Positions 1 through 11,639 of a stretch of DNA of 64,000 nt are shown in pieces; position 1 is the first letter of the stretch; every line of letters starts with the position of its first letter. Origin of the DNA: Prosopocoilus inquinatus (Eukaryota > Arthropoda > Insecta > Coleoptera > Lucanidae); NCBI GenBank assembly GCA_036172665.1, contig CM069871.1:8928001-8992000 (forward strand). Direction: 5' to 3'. Both the position numbers and the translations under genes were made by a program. The notes below the pieces were generated by a model. That model was not told where the DNA came from and did no database searches. It worked only from the letters and a program-made list of their open reading frames with translations.

Positions 1-6
1 TTTCAG

Positions 7-162
7 GACCATGATGTTCGTGGTTCCGGGGAGTAACCCAAACAGAGAGGAAATCGCAAGGACCTTGAGCACCATCGTTGGAGGGAAGGTTACCATAGAT
101 GACGTGAGACCCTACGCAGGTGATCAAGGGATTACCGGCGATGTGGGAAGGGATGGAAAAAA
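7..162 (+). CDS. Cadherin-like membrane protein, penultimate exon (partial gene)
   Basis: The window opens on an acceptor (TTTCAG) followed by an open frame that runs to the donor AA|GTACGT. It encodes about 51 residues (MMFVVPGSNPNREEIARTLS, then a VGGKVTIDDVRPYAG stretch). The split codon AA|G joins it in frame to the exon at 594. The pattern strand, helix (NREEIARTLS), strand, continued in the next exon by strand (SVIIATVAYP) and helix (VDRIQRILDQ), resembles the ferredoxin-like membrane-adjacent domain of long cadherins such as PCDH15/Cad99C types. The assignment is inferred from fold pattern and context; no cadherin repeat is in view because the 5' part of the gene lies outside the window. 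Confidence 0.6.
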
Positions 163-222
163 GTACGTATAACTCTTACCCTTTTTGATTTCAGGTTTAT
201 TTTCAATCGGAGTATAAATCTA

Positions 223-482
223 ATGGTGGGCTTCCACACCTCCGGCACACGGCAAACAGCATGCGACATGCGGGAGCCTATTCGTGATTGGTTGATTTAA
301 ATCATTGGAATCCTATTCATGATTGATTTGAATCAACCAATCACGACTGCCGCATGCTGTGTGTTGAAGGTGTGGAAACCCACCATCATTGGAATCCTAT
401 TCGTGATTGATTTAAATCAACTAATCGCGAATAGGTTCTCGAATGCCGCATGCCATATTCCGGAAGTGTGGAAACCCACCAT
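223..482. mobile_element. Foldback MITE in the intron of the cadherin-like gene
   Basis: The 431-bp intron (163-593) is mostly an inverted-repeat element. A left end GGTGGGCTTCCACACCT is mirrored by GGTGTGGAAACCCACC near 369-386 and again near 466-482. Internal arms (TTCGTGATTGGTTGATT at about 280 and its complement at about 326) pair as well. The right half appears duplicated (388-482). The same family is present as a cleaner copy at 63253-63422. Confidence 0.75.
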
Positions 483-593
483 TTTTATTCCTGTAGAGTC
501 AATTGCTCTTACAATTATTACCATGGGAATAAAAAGATAAACTGAAATGGAAAAACCTGGCCTAAAGGTGGGGACAATTTTTGTTTGTTTTAG

Positions 594-2436
594 GAGTGTT
601 ATAATTGCAACCGTCGCTTATCCAAAAGACGCCGCTGTCATCGACGTCGACCGAATCCAAAGGATTTTGGACCAGCGCACCGTCAAAGAAGATACGGTCA
701 CCAAGGTCGCGGAGGAGCCAAACCTCTGGTGGCTCTTCTGGACCCTATTAATTTTAGGCATTATAGCCGCCATCATCGCTATTTTATGCTGCGTGTGCGA
801 GGGTTGCCCCTTGTACGTGCCCCCAAAACGAAAAACCAAAATTCGCTCCGCCGAGGTGTCCCGTTTGGTGGTGCGCGGCTCCGGTCAAGGTAAGGAAAGC
901 AAATCCGTGCAAGTGGCTGAATGGTTCGGGCGAAGGGAGGCCTGGACACCCGAAGCCAACCACCTGGCCGACGTGGAGGCGGATTCCTTGAGGCGACACG
1001 AGATGGAAAGGGGGTCGGAGAGGGGGCGCGTCCAGCGCCAAAACCACACGACCCAACCGGAAACCGTTGCGCCGCGTGATCAACTCTACATACGCGAAGG
1101 AAACGCCGACATCCTGCGTTTGATAACTCGAGGAAACGACCAGCAGCGCCCGATCACCCTCGTCCAAGAGCAACCCTACATAATCGACAGCGGAAAAGAT
1201 ATTTTACTGCGGAGGTTCATCGACCAGCAACAGAACGAGGCGACGCGCGCTTCCGTCCTCCTCCCAAACGCCGTTAATAAGATGCAAGCGGAAAACGAAA
1301 TGCTGGAGGCTTCCTTGCGACAACAAAACGCTTTGCTGAGGCAGTTGCTTTTAGAGAGAGAGCGCGAGATTCGCCTGGAGACGCAGTCTCTGCCTGCTGG
1401 GACCCAAACGGACCACGATGCGGGTACTCAAACCGAGCCTTTATTTTTGCGCCCCCCAAGGAGGAAAACCCGTTCGGATAATGACGCAAGCGACTTGAGC
1501 GATGATGAGGAGGCGAAATACCGACGCCGTTCGCGTCGCGGCGGTCGAGTTCCATTAAGAAGGAAAATCACCACCCCCATACAAGAAGAATCCGAAACTA
1601 ATCCAGAAGCAGAGAAGAAGCAGCAGCAGCAGCAAACCACCCAGGGCACGGAGGCCAGGCGATTGAGTTTCGGCCACACTCGGACTAGTTTGCTGCGGAA
1701 GAAAGCCGCCGAAGGCACAAGGGCCGCCAAGTCGCGTTCTGCTTTGCGCAGGGAGGTCCTCAAGGAAATCTCCGCGTCCTTATTACAAAGCGATGAGAGC
1801 GAGAGCGATCGCCGCTATAAATCTAGAAGGAAACACCACCTGGAAGATTCTTTTTCTGATGATAGCTTGGACGATGTGACTCCTCGGTCGGAGAAAGGTA
1901 GCACCAGGCGTTACTCGGAGAGCAGCCGGTCTGAGATAATTAAAAGACCCAGCAAGTACCACTCGGAAAGTGACTTGAGACTGAGATCGGGGTCTTTGGA
2001 GAAACAGATTTTGAAAAAAGGGTTGTCGCAAAGTGAAATGGAATTGCGCAAGCCCAAGCCGGCGACGGTGACCAAAAAAAGGGTTAAGGGCGCTTCGCGC
2101 TACATGGAATGGTACACCAAAAGCGATGGGGCCAAGAGGAAGAAAGAGGCGGGGGCTAGTTCTGCGACTTCCGCCTCATCCAAAGTCTCTAAGAGCGTGC
2201 AGTCTGGAGGGGGGCAATCCGGTAGTGCTAAAGTCGGCCCTGAACATCCCCTTCTGCAGCACTCTGAGCATCGTTTCGAAATGCAATACCCCAGACGTCC
2301 GGGGGAAGACGACGTCGATTCCGGAATAGCTTTGACAAGGCCGGCGATGGCTCAGAAGAAGAGCGTTTTTACCATAGCTTACGATGACATGCAGACGAGG
2401 CAGATAAGGCAGGACAGCGCCACCCCCCCATTTTGA
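594..2436 (+). CDS. Cadherin-like membrane protein, last exon: transmembrane segment and long cytoplasmic tail
   Basis: The acceptor TTGTTTTAG|G at 593 opens an exon that reads without a stop to TGA at 2434-2436, giving about 613 residues in frame with exon 7-162. It starts with the end of the extracellular domain. One hydrophobic segment follows (about 721-795, WWLFWTLLILGIIAAIIAIL), then a juxtamembrane cysteine cluster (CCVCEGC) that could be palmitoylated. The remaining ~545 residues are a polar cytoplasmic tail. They hold a leucine/glutamine-rich coiled coil (about 1276-1380), two TQT tripeptides 8 residues apart (1402-1410 and 1426-1434), a poly-Gln run (about 1618-1635), Arg/Ser-rich and acidic stretches, and motifs ASRYMEWYTKSDG and EHPLLQHSEHRFE near the end. 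Type I single-pass topology and the cadherin link are inferences; a different large adhesion receptor is possible. The upstream ATG at 547 lies in the intron and is not the start. Confidence 0.7.
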
Positions 2437-2485
2437 TTTTAATAATTCCGTGATAAATTATTATTATATTTTGTATGTTTATGTT

Positions 2486-2505
2486 AATAAAGTTGATTAA
2501 ATAAA
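2486..2505 (+). other. Polyadenylation signals of the cadherin-like gene
   Basis: Two AATAAA hexamers (2486-2491 and 2500-2505) lie 50-65 bp after the stop codon, so the transcript probably ends near 2520. Confidence 0.65.
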
Positions 2506-2509
2506 ACGT

Positions 2510-3568
2510 CCGCGGTTTCGTTAATGTCTTGCGCCCTTGACCTATCCAATGATTGGCCGCTGGACGTGATTGATAGCAGCGGTTTCAAGGAGAGCAGTGG
2601 CACGTGATTGTATTTTTAGAAGCCACAGCTTGTAACAATCAACATAATGCAAAAAAAAGGAAATGGGCAAAAAGGAACAGGAAAGTTGTTTTCGCGGTGG
2701 CCGTGCACGCAAAACATCATCGTCACACTGGAAGAACCAGGAGGAGGAGAAGAAGAAAAAGAAAAAAACGAACCTGTTCTAAAAATTACTCTGTTATTAC
2801 AGAGTTTTGAAAGAACTTATTTTTTGAAAAAGAAAGAAACTGGTAGTCCGTTTTAATGAATTAGGAGCATTATAGAATGGTATGTTGAGTTTCAGGAAAG
2901 CGAATAGAAAATGCGGTGGCGTTTGAAAAACGTCTCGACAATTCGCTTTCTATAACCAGTGAATGTTTCGGTCCATAGAGACTGTCACTTTATTAAACGA
3001 AATGAAAGTTAATATGAAATTTATGTAACGTAAAAGTTTTGCCCGGCTCGTTTTCTGTGCAAATGCATCGATTCTTTCTATTTAAATACCCATAAATGCA
3101 ACGTATGTGAACTAGATACGATTGTGAAATCAACAATTTAAATAATTAATTCATATGCCTACATAGAATAAAGTAAGTAACGAATGCAGAGAAAGTAACA
3201 GTTTTAGAAAAAGAAAAGCAAAATTATTTTTTTCAAACAGTTTGTAGTTATCGAAAAAAAAATATAAAACTAAAATGCATGATGATTTACAACAGTTTCA
3301 TCAAAACTTGGGGCTTGCTTCTAGTAAAATTTTTAAATACGTCTCTGTAGACACCAAACAACAAAATAATTCCTGACGCCTCTTCAATACGAAATAAAGC
3401 TGAAACGTTTGCAAACAAATATAAGAGGCTTCCACTCGTCTTGTTAAATTTTTTTTCTTCTTTCAAATCCCTCAGAACGATTCTTCCTTTTCTGTCAACC
3501 GAAGACTTCAATTCCTTCTTAGTCAATCTTCCGAATTTTTTAAAAACTTTTCGTGGTATCATCTAAAC
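2510..3568. other. Intergenic DNA, no gene seen
   Basis: AT-rich sequence with short unsupported frames only. A purine-rich stretch lies near 2735-2775. The 91-codon minus frame at 3287-3562 has no recognisable motif. Confidence 0.5.
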
Positions 3569-3665
3569 CAGGGGTTCCCAACGTGGTCGATGAAGACTTG
3601 AAAGGGGTCGATGAACTTCTAGGGGTCTTTTAGGGGGTCGAACTTGATTGAATTCTTGTCTAGGG
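3569..3665. mobile_element. hAT-like terminal sequence
   Basis: CAGGGGTTCCCAAC followed by repeated GGGGTCGATGAA words resembles the CAG(T/G)GGTTCTCAACC ends of hAT-type elements. Related ends occur at 16826 and, in the opposite orientation, at about 34925-35038. No transposase is visible. Confidence 0.5.
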
Positions 3666-3739
3666 GAGGCATATCTGAATAATTTATTACTCCTACTATT
3701 TTATTATTATTATTAAAAAAAAATAAAAGCTAAAAATAC

Positions 3740-5225
3740 CTGTTTCTCGCATCTCAATTTTGAAAAACCTATAAATACTTTCAAATTTTGAGAATTATAT
3801 AAGTTTGTTAACTTGTTAAAAACTGTTACTAGCGAGATGTAGGTGTCTCGTTTTATGTTTTTGTAATTTTTTCATTTTTGAGAAAGGTATCGATGGTTTT
3901 CAGTCTTGAGAAAACGGAGAATATTTCTCAATTTAAAAATAGCTAAACATGTCGACTTTTCGCATCTCAATTTGAAAAATTTATCAACCCCTCTCATTTT
4001 TCAGAAACCTGTGACAGTCTACTAAATTATTGAAAACTGTCATCAGCGAGACAAAGGTGTCTCGCTTTATAATTCTAATTTTCTCAATTTTCAGAAAACT
4101 GTGACTATTTTTCAACTTAAGAAAAGCGAAACACGTCGGTTTTTCGCTCCTCAATTTTGAAAAACCTATCAACGATTTCTCATTTGTGAGAAACCTATGA
4201 ATGTTTGTTAACTTACCAATGTTTTTCAGTTTTGAAAAAGTCGTAAATATTTCTCACATTAGTTTTTGGTCTTATAATTTCAAACTTTCTCAGTTTTAAG
4301 AAAGGACCAATGTTTTTTAGTTGTTTCGGAAAAAATTGTAAATATTTCTCACATTGGTATTTTGTTTCATAATTTTTAATTTTCTTAATTTTATGAAAGG
4401 AATCAGTGTTTTCTAGTTTCGAGAAAATTTTGAATATTTATCACATTGGAATTTTGTTTCATAATTTAATTTTTAATTTTCTCAATTTTGAGAAGGGAAC
4501 CAATGTGTTTCAGTTCTGAGAAAGTTATTAAATATTTCTCAAATTCAGAAAAGACATTTTAATGAAGTTTTGGTAGGTATTCATTTAATAATTTAAGATT
4601 TTCTCAGTTTTAAGAAATTGATTGTCATTTCTCTCTCTTGAGAAAGCTGTCAATGTTTCTCAACTTGAAAAACGCTACTAGCACCGCATTGATGGAATTT
4701 TGTATCTCGGTTTAAAAAAAAAAATATATCAAAATTCCTCAAGATGACGAACCGTGATAATATCTCAATTTCTCAAATTTTGAAAGAAAAAAATATTAAA
4801 TCTTGAAGAACCTATGCTTGTTTATAGACTTTAATTAACCTAACTAATTAGCATTTTATGTTTTAATTTTCTCAATTTTAAGAAACGGTAAAATTTCTCA
4901 CTTATGGAAACCTGTGAAACCTTAAGGGAAACCTTGAGAAAGTTTGGAATCTCAAGCATGAAAAAAATACCAACATTACTCAAATCTAAGAAACCCATTT
5001 ACGTTCCTCGACCAGCAAAACGTAGGTTTTTGGTTTTGTTGTTTAAATTTTCTCAATTTTGAGAAATTGATTAATTTTGATTTGTGAATGTTTCAACCTA
5101 AGACAGACTATTTATTAGCAGTATCTCAATTTTAAATGATCAAACTTTCTCAAGATTGAGCAATTCTGATAATTTCACATTTCAATTTTGAAAGACAGGG
5201 AAATTCTCTTTTTTCGGGAAATTTT
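3740..5225. repeat. Degenerate palindromic satellite-like tract
   Basis: About 1.5 kb in which the quasi-palindrome TTTCTCAATTTTGAGAAA and variants (CTCAATTTTGAAAAACCTAT, TTTCTCAGTTTTAAGAAA) recur every roughly 50-100 bp with heavy divergence. There is no coding potential. Confidence 0.7.
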
Positions 5226-6735
5226 TAAACGAAAAGGGGAAAAGGAATAATTGAGGGAAAAATATTATTCTGAATATTTATTACTTGCCAACTGATTTTT
5301 TAATGTATAAAATTTAAAAATTAAAATTCTTTAAAAAATTTTTTACGGTTCGAAAATATAAAACTGTAGATCTTAGGGATTTATTTTAATTAATTAATCC
5401 CTAAAATTATCATTTTTTAATCAATTAATTAAAAACAGATGCCTTTCTCAGTGGGTGTGCGTGTGTGTGTGTATGTTTTTTGTGTCGTCATGATGTTTTA
5501 TTTTAATCTGCTTAGCCCAATACAGGCATTTAAATTTTTAAAGTTCGAAAATTCGAAGATTTTTGATTCAAAATAGCTAGGGAATTAGAGAAAACACTCT
5601 TTGCAGGGTTGGCAACATTGGCGACTAGGTACTTGTGATGAGGAAGAGGCGAGGCAAGACGTTGAACAGGTCGTTCGGATTATCGAGGTAGTGTTCGGAT
5701 TATCTAGTCAACGATTTCGAAATTTGGAAGATTATTGCTTGTTACAATTAAAGTGTGTGTTCGGATTAAAGAGGTTCCACTGTATTTTCAATTATACAGG
5801 TTGTGTCTTTATTAAGCTACAGATCAAACTCCTTCTAGTTTGACGATATTTCAGTAAAACCTTGCGGGTGATGGTTTTATTGGTTCTAAATGGCATAAAC
5901 ACTTAGGAATTTGATAAAAAATTACGAAGTTTGCATTATGAAGGCCAGTTAACAGCGATGAACAAAACCGACTTACGCAGCACTTTCCCGAATCGAATAA
6001 GAATGTCGCACAGCGAATTTCTGTAACCTGATCAATTAATTAACAATAACTCAGACGATATTAACCTTAAATGTATTAAGTATGATGTCGTTGAAAAGTC
6101 AGTAAACAGGGCTATCCATTCCATAATAATGTACTGGGTGGTCCATTTGTAATAATCGAGTAATTTTAGAATAAAATCTAGATGTAGCCCAAGACACCCT
6201 GTATATTAAATCTTAATTTCGTGTTGTTATTTCTTCTCTACCTGTGTGCTTTACCTGAATTTGTTTGTTGCAACATCTGTCGGAATCTACAAAGCTTGTT
6301 TACAGACTTGAGGATTCGGGGTTATTTATTATTATGTTTTCGGAATGGAATGTCTGCGGTTTGTGGAAAGGAAATGACGCCAGAAATAATTACACCCCTC
6401 CCGTTCTGCAAAAATTATTTTATAAAATTGTTTGCAGATAAATTCTGGGGGTTTTACTACATTTTTCTTTTGCAACTTGCAACACCTAAACAGCTTCCAT
6501 ATTACGTACTCTACGTATTTAGATTATGTGGAATGTCTTCTCCAAAGTTTTAAAAATAGCTTGAGTTTCGGCTTGGCTTCGAATGGACGAGCTTGCAAAA
6601 AAATTTGCCTCCAAATACGCTCGTGCTTTTGGATTTTGATCGCAAACAAAAATCCATTTGTAATAATCGAGTAATTTTAGAATAAAATCTAGATGTAGCC
6701 CAAGACACCCTGTATATTAAATCTTATTTTCGTGT
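5193..6735. repeat. Duplicated block, copy A
   Basis: Matches 12590-14105 almost base for base over ~1.46 kb, with the same order of landmarks at a constant offset of about 7.46 kb. It includes a pogo-like right end (TTAAAGAGGTTCCACTG|TA at 5782), the internal TA-flanked MITE, and a segment whose first ~85 bp (6139-6220) recur at 6649-6735. Frames of 70-110 codons in it occur in both copies with different breaks and look non-coding. Confidence 0.85.
5797..6201. mobile_element. MITE with TA flanks inside copy A
   Basis: Left end TA|CAGGTTGTGTCTT and right end AAGACACCCTG|TA are inverted relatives, consistent with a Tc1/mariner-type non-autonomous element of ~405 bp. The equivalent copy in block B is 13257-13662. 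Confidence 0.55.
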
Positions 6736-6739
6736 TCCA

Positions 6740-7430
6740 TTTTATAGTGAATAATTATTCTGTTGGTTAGAAATAGTATAATAATTAATAATACTGGATT
6801 GAGAGCTGCAATGACTGCAATTCGGTCATCATTGTCAATAAAAGCGACACAGTTTTAACGCCAGAAATTAAAAAAAGTTTCCTACAAAACGTCGAAAAAA
6901 TCAAATTTTTGAGAGACGATCTTAAATTCAGATGTTAGTCTCCTTATTTAAACATTTTCAACCCACCACTTCTATAATGGCAAGTTCTTGCCCCCTTAGT
7001 TTTGGAGAGCAATCGCCGCCACTGTGACCCTAGCTCAAAAATTTCTTGTCTGAGATATCATTTGAAGAAATTGAATAATTATTCGATTTATTTTGTGTTT
7101 TTTTTTTATGTAAATTTTTTAGTGATGTAAAACTCCCTCCCTAAGTATTAGGGTTATTTTTCGAAAAAGACAATTTCGCAGGTAATATACTCGTGAAGGT
7201 GACGGAGGAGGAAGCGCGAGGAACGACGACAAACGTGAAGAAGTTGTACACATGTCACAATCCGGAAGCCACAGTGTTGAACTTGACCGAGAAACCACCA
7301 TATGCCGTTTCTTTTTTTTTTAATTTCTATTTTCTCAAATTCCTTTGCAAAGGCCGCACCAATAAATAAATAAATGCGTTTGTAATTTGCTTCGTACACC
7401 GGGATGAATTATTTATTTAAAGAAAACGAA
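6740..7430. other. Intergenic DNA, no gene seen
   Basis: AT-rich unique-looking sequence. No frame with recognisable features and no clear repeat boundaries. Confidence 0.4.
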
Positions 7431-8783
7431 AACAACATTACATTATTATCAAAGAGGGCATTACATAATAAGAGTCGTCAGCGGCGGCGGCGACGGCGGC
7501 GGTGGTGTCAGATAGGTCGAAGACCAAACATGTACGTACGTAATTTAATCTGAGGGGGGGCGGGGAAGGAAGAAGTAGAAAAAGCAGAACGTGACGTTTG
7601 ATGAACGCCGCATATTTTACATTACAATAATTTTTACGAGCAACATTTCGAAGGTCAGAAAAATAGCGGCTGACAATTTTTATTTGACGTTCGTTGTGTG
7701 TCCTTGCTGTGGTGGCAAAAAAAAAAATAAAAGAACCGGCGGGTCACACTATATTCTCATTCTCCTCGTTCTCGGGTTTGTTGGTTTGTATGTTGTAAGT
7801 AGTTACGTCGCTTTAACAACAACAAATTTCTCTTCCCCATCCCATACCATCCCATCCCATTCCCATTCCATCCGACGACGATAATAGCAGACAGTATACA
7901 GAAAAGTGTCAATCATCGAGAAAGGTTTCCGCTACCTGTGCGGAATGGAATTCGGCAAATTCGGAAGAAGAAATTGTATTGGGGCGTCGAGCGCAACGGC
8001 GAAGACGCACCGCAAGAAATACGAAGAAGAAGAAGAAGAAGAACAAGTCCAAATAATATTGTACGATAGTGTAGAATAATGTACAGTTTTTGGGTGTGCG
8101 GTGCGCATTAGTTTTTTCCATTCGGAATTGCGGTAAATAATTCCCGTGTAAAATTTTTAATGTTGCCGAGGTCACCGAACTTCGTAAGATAAAAGATAGA
8201 AGCTTGGATTAACGTACAGATAGATATTACTTGTAGTATCTCCTAGTAGTACATTTTCAAACCGTTATATCCATAGATACACTAGTATACCCAGCGAGCG
8301 CCGCTCTTTCCATCGTTTTAAATATTATAATATCGTCGTGACCGTAAGATTAAGCGTTTAATTTAATTAAAAAGAAATATATAAAAATTAAAAAACGAAA
8401 ATAAAATAACAACGCGGAGTGAAGTGTTATTTATTATTAACTTCTGTCTCATCTCATTCTCATTCTCATTCTCATTCTCATTATTAAACAACTCTCCGAT
8501 GTGATATATACGGTGACAAACATAAATAAATAATTTTCAAGTTTATAACGCGAGATATAACATTTATCTCCACTGCATCCAAGCGTGTCAGGAAGGCATC
8601 ACTCAATTTTATTTGTGTTGTAGACTGTGTCAGTTTAATTCCCTGGGACGCATCGAATTAAAAAAAATTAAAACCAATTAATTAAAGAAGATAACTGCGT
8701 GTTGTGTGCGGCTCCGTTGTTTTCGATGAGCGACTCCTAAAGAAAAAAGAACAAGAAGAAAAAGAAGAAAAAAAAACAACGAG
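7430..8783 (+). promoter_or_regulatory. Possible promoter and non-coding first exon of an unplaced + strand gene
   Basis: Base composition differs from its surroundings: GCGGCGGCGG-type runs at 7480-7505, CCCAT repeats at 7838-7872, a CATTCT microsatellite at about 8455-8480, and purine-rich DNA ending in a strong donor consensus GAG|GTAAGTAGT at 8783/8784. This looks like a 5'-UTR exon with its donor. The next + strand coding exon in the window is that of the P450 at 18.4 kb, but linking the two is only a guess. Confidence 0.25.
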
Positions 8784-9244
8784 GTAAGTAGTCATCGTTC
8801 CTTTTAATTTACTTTTATCTTTGTTTGGCTTGGCATTCCCCGAGCTATTAATTTTTAATTAATTAATTAATGCCGTAATCTAAAGTCCCCTTGTATGTCG
8901 TAATTACTTACGACGACGCGACGCCACGCGAAAAAATAAAATTAAATTAAAAATAAAAAAATAAAATAGCGACCTGCAGTTTATTGTGTGTTACGGTGAT
9001 TTTGTTGCTGGCTGCAACTTACTTTCTTTTCTCACGATTCATTAATTTAATTTTTTTTCTTTTTTTAATTTATTTCATCGGTCGCTGCCTGCCGCGATGG
9101 TTTATTTTATTATTAATCGCGCGATGGAAATTCGAAGACGTGGGAATTAAAGCTTCCGTTAAATCAGACCGACCGTTAAATTCCCAACTTTGTTCTTCTA
9201 ATCTGATCGAATAAACTGATTTATTAGAAGAAAAAAATATATAT

Positions 9245-9369
9245 ATACAGGGTGTCCCAGCGCTCCTCCGAGGAAGTACGAAAATGATATTTTCTGTGGC
9301 CTACGTTTTACCCAAAATAAAAAAGAAGTTGTGCTGCGGGCTCGCATTATTCCGCGCAATTTAAAACTA
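9245..9369. other. Short repeat-end fragment
   Basis: TA|CAGGGTGTCCCAGCGC resembles the ends of the TA-flanked MITEs elsewhere in the window (ACAGGGTG-type). No partner end was found, so it is a fragment at most. The preceding 8784-9244 holds only AT-rich DNA without a gene. Confidence 0.35.
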
Positions 9370-9489
9370 CAGTGGAACCTCTTTAAGTCGTTCGAATTAG
9401 CGAATTGTTCGGACTATTGGCAGGGCCCCCACGAGGCCAAAAGCAGCCCGCGTGCCTCTTCATATTTCGGCGTCCTCTGACAGATGAGA

Positions 9490-10620
9490 TGGGGTATGCA
9501 AAAACGATCAGTTATCAAAATGATCAAAAAAATTAAAAGAAATAAAAATGGAAAAAATTTAGAAAACAGGGAAATAAATAGTCGATTATCAAAAAAATAA
9601 AATAGAAAAAAAATTAAAAAATGTTTTAATATTAAGGAAATTTTTTCAAAGTTCTTGAACTTTTTTTAAACATTTTCCTTAACATTTTTTCAAGTTGCTG
9701 CTGCGAACCCCCAAATGAATTCGGGCATGCAAAAACGATCAATCATAAAAATTATCCAAAAAAGTAGAAGTAAAAAAATTGAAAAATTTAAAAAAAACTG
9801 GGAATTTTTTTTAATGTTCTTCAACTTTTTTTAAACATTTTCCTTAATATTTTTTCAAGTTCCTAGCTGCCGCGAGTCCCCCAAATGAGTTCGGGCATGC
9901 AAAAGTGGTCAATTATAAAAATTATACAAAAAGCAGAAGTAAAAAAAGGAAAAAATTTAAAAAAACAGGGAAAGTTTTTCAACTTTTTTTAAACATTTTC
10001 CTTCATCCTTTTAAAACATTTTCCTTCACTTTTTTAAACATTTTCCTTCACTATTTTAAAACGTTTTTCTTTACTTCTTTTCAAGTTCCTAGCTACCACG
10101 AGCCCCCAAATGAGTTGGTTCATGCAAAAATAGTTAATTATCAAAAAAATTAAAACAAATAATAAAATGGAAAAAAAAATTTAAAATTTTTTCAACGTTA
10201 TGGAAAGCTTTTCAACTTTTTTAAAAAAAATTTCCTTAACTGTTTTTCGAGTTCCTAGCTGCCGCGAGGCCCCGAATGAGTTCGGGCTTGCAAAAACGGT
10301 CAATTATCAAAATTATCCAAAAAATTAGAAGAAATAAAAAAACGAAAAAAAAAAAGATTTACATATTAAATTTAAGTTTATTTGTATATGTATTCTTATT
10401 AGGGAAATTTTTTAAAGGTTTTCAACTTTTTTTTTAATCATTTGCCTTCACTTTTTTCGGGTTTCTAACTGCCACGAGCCCCCAAATGAGTTGCAAAAAC
10501 CATCAATTATCAAAATTATCAAAAAAATTAAAAGAAACAAAAAATGGAAAAAACAAATAAAAAAAATTAATGTAAAAACATTTAACATCTCGAGGGCCAC
10601 CGAGTGTAATGAGAGTGGGC
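9490..10620. repeat. Tandem array of ~165-230 bp units, six copies
   Basis: The landmark TGAGTTCGGGCATGCAAAAA, or variants of it, recurs near 9495, 9727, 9897, 10122, 10288 and 10492. Each is followed by an A-rich run and then TTTTTAAACATTTTCCTT and a GCTGCCGCGAGCCCCC-like word. Divergence is moderate. Frames inside are not genes. Confidence 0.8.
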
Positions 10621-11090
10621 ATGGGTTCGGGTCCTACGGGCCAAAACGGCCTCTGTTCAGAAAAAAAAAGAAACAAAATCACAAAAGCAAAAGCTACTTA
10701 AATTTCTAAAGACTTAATATAATAAAATGTAATTTTTTTTTCTTTAACCAAACCGTAACTGCATACATAAATGACGAATGATAAATAATTAACTGTTAAC
10801 TGTTCCATTTTTGTCGACGTTTTGGCGTGAAGTTGACGACTTTATCAAGACAGTTCGAATGACTTTTACAAGACAAGAAACTGTTTCCGATTAATTTTTT
10901 TGTCGGAAAAAATCCCGCCCCTTGAACATAGTGCACTGCACATTTTGCACACATGGTTACGGGGGCCCTGATAATTGGATCAACGTAAACTTTTTTTTTT
11001 TCATTTTTATATTTTTACTTCAGGATTTACAGTAATTTTTATAGTTGTTAAGTATTTTATATTTTGTTTATTTTTATTTTTTAATTTAAT

Positions 11091-11560
11091 ATTCCAAAGC
11101 GGGGATGCTCACTAGCGACGAAGTGTACCCCCACCATGTTACACGTAACGAATGCGACGGTGGCATTTAATATTACATAATAATAATATTTTTTTTTAAT
11201 TTAAATGTTAGATCAATTAAATTTATTTAAAAATTTTTATTTAATATCAAACACTGATGCTTGACCCCCCCCCCCCCCCCTCCTCCCCATATTCCAAAGC
11301 GGGAATGCTCACTAGCGAGGAAGTGAACCCCCACCCGTTACACGTAACAATTGCGACGCTGGCATTTAATATTATATAATATTTTTTTTTATCTAAATTT
11401 TAGATTAGTTAAATTTATTTAAAATTATAATTTAATATCAGACACTGATGCTTTACCCCTCCTCCTCCGTATTCCAAAGCGGGGATGCTCAGGGAGCGAG
11501 GAAGTGTACCCCCATCATGCTACATGTAACAATTGCGACGGTGGTATTTAATAATACATA
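11091..11560. repeat. Tandem repeat, three ~180-200 bp units
   Basis: ATTCCAAAGCGGGGATGCTC starts units at 11091, 11291 and 11471. Each continues with GAAGTGTACCCCCACC, a TTACACGTAACAATTGCGAC word and a long AT run. A poly-C tract (11267-11282) precedes the second unit. Confidence 0.85.
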
Positions 11561-11639
11561 ATAATAATATTAATTTTTTTAAATTTATTTATTAATATAA
11601 ACATATTATAATCTTTTCATTTATTAATGTAAACGCTGC

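Noticed and set aside
547..593. ATG at 547 as start of the membrane protein
   Set aside because: It is intronic: a TTGTTTTAG acceptor follows at 593 and the upstream exon joins in frame.
784..2031. Several minus-strand frames over the cadherin-like exon
   Set aside because: Shadows of the coding + strand frame.
6221..6674. Frames of 80-110 codons in duplicated block A, also found in block B
   Set aside because: The frames break at different places in the two copies and overlap MITE ends; there is no selection for coding.
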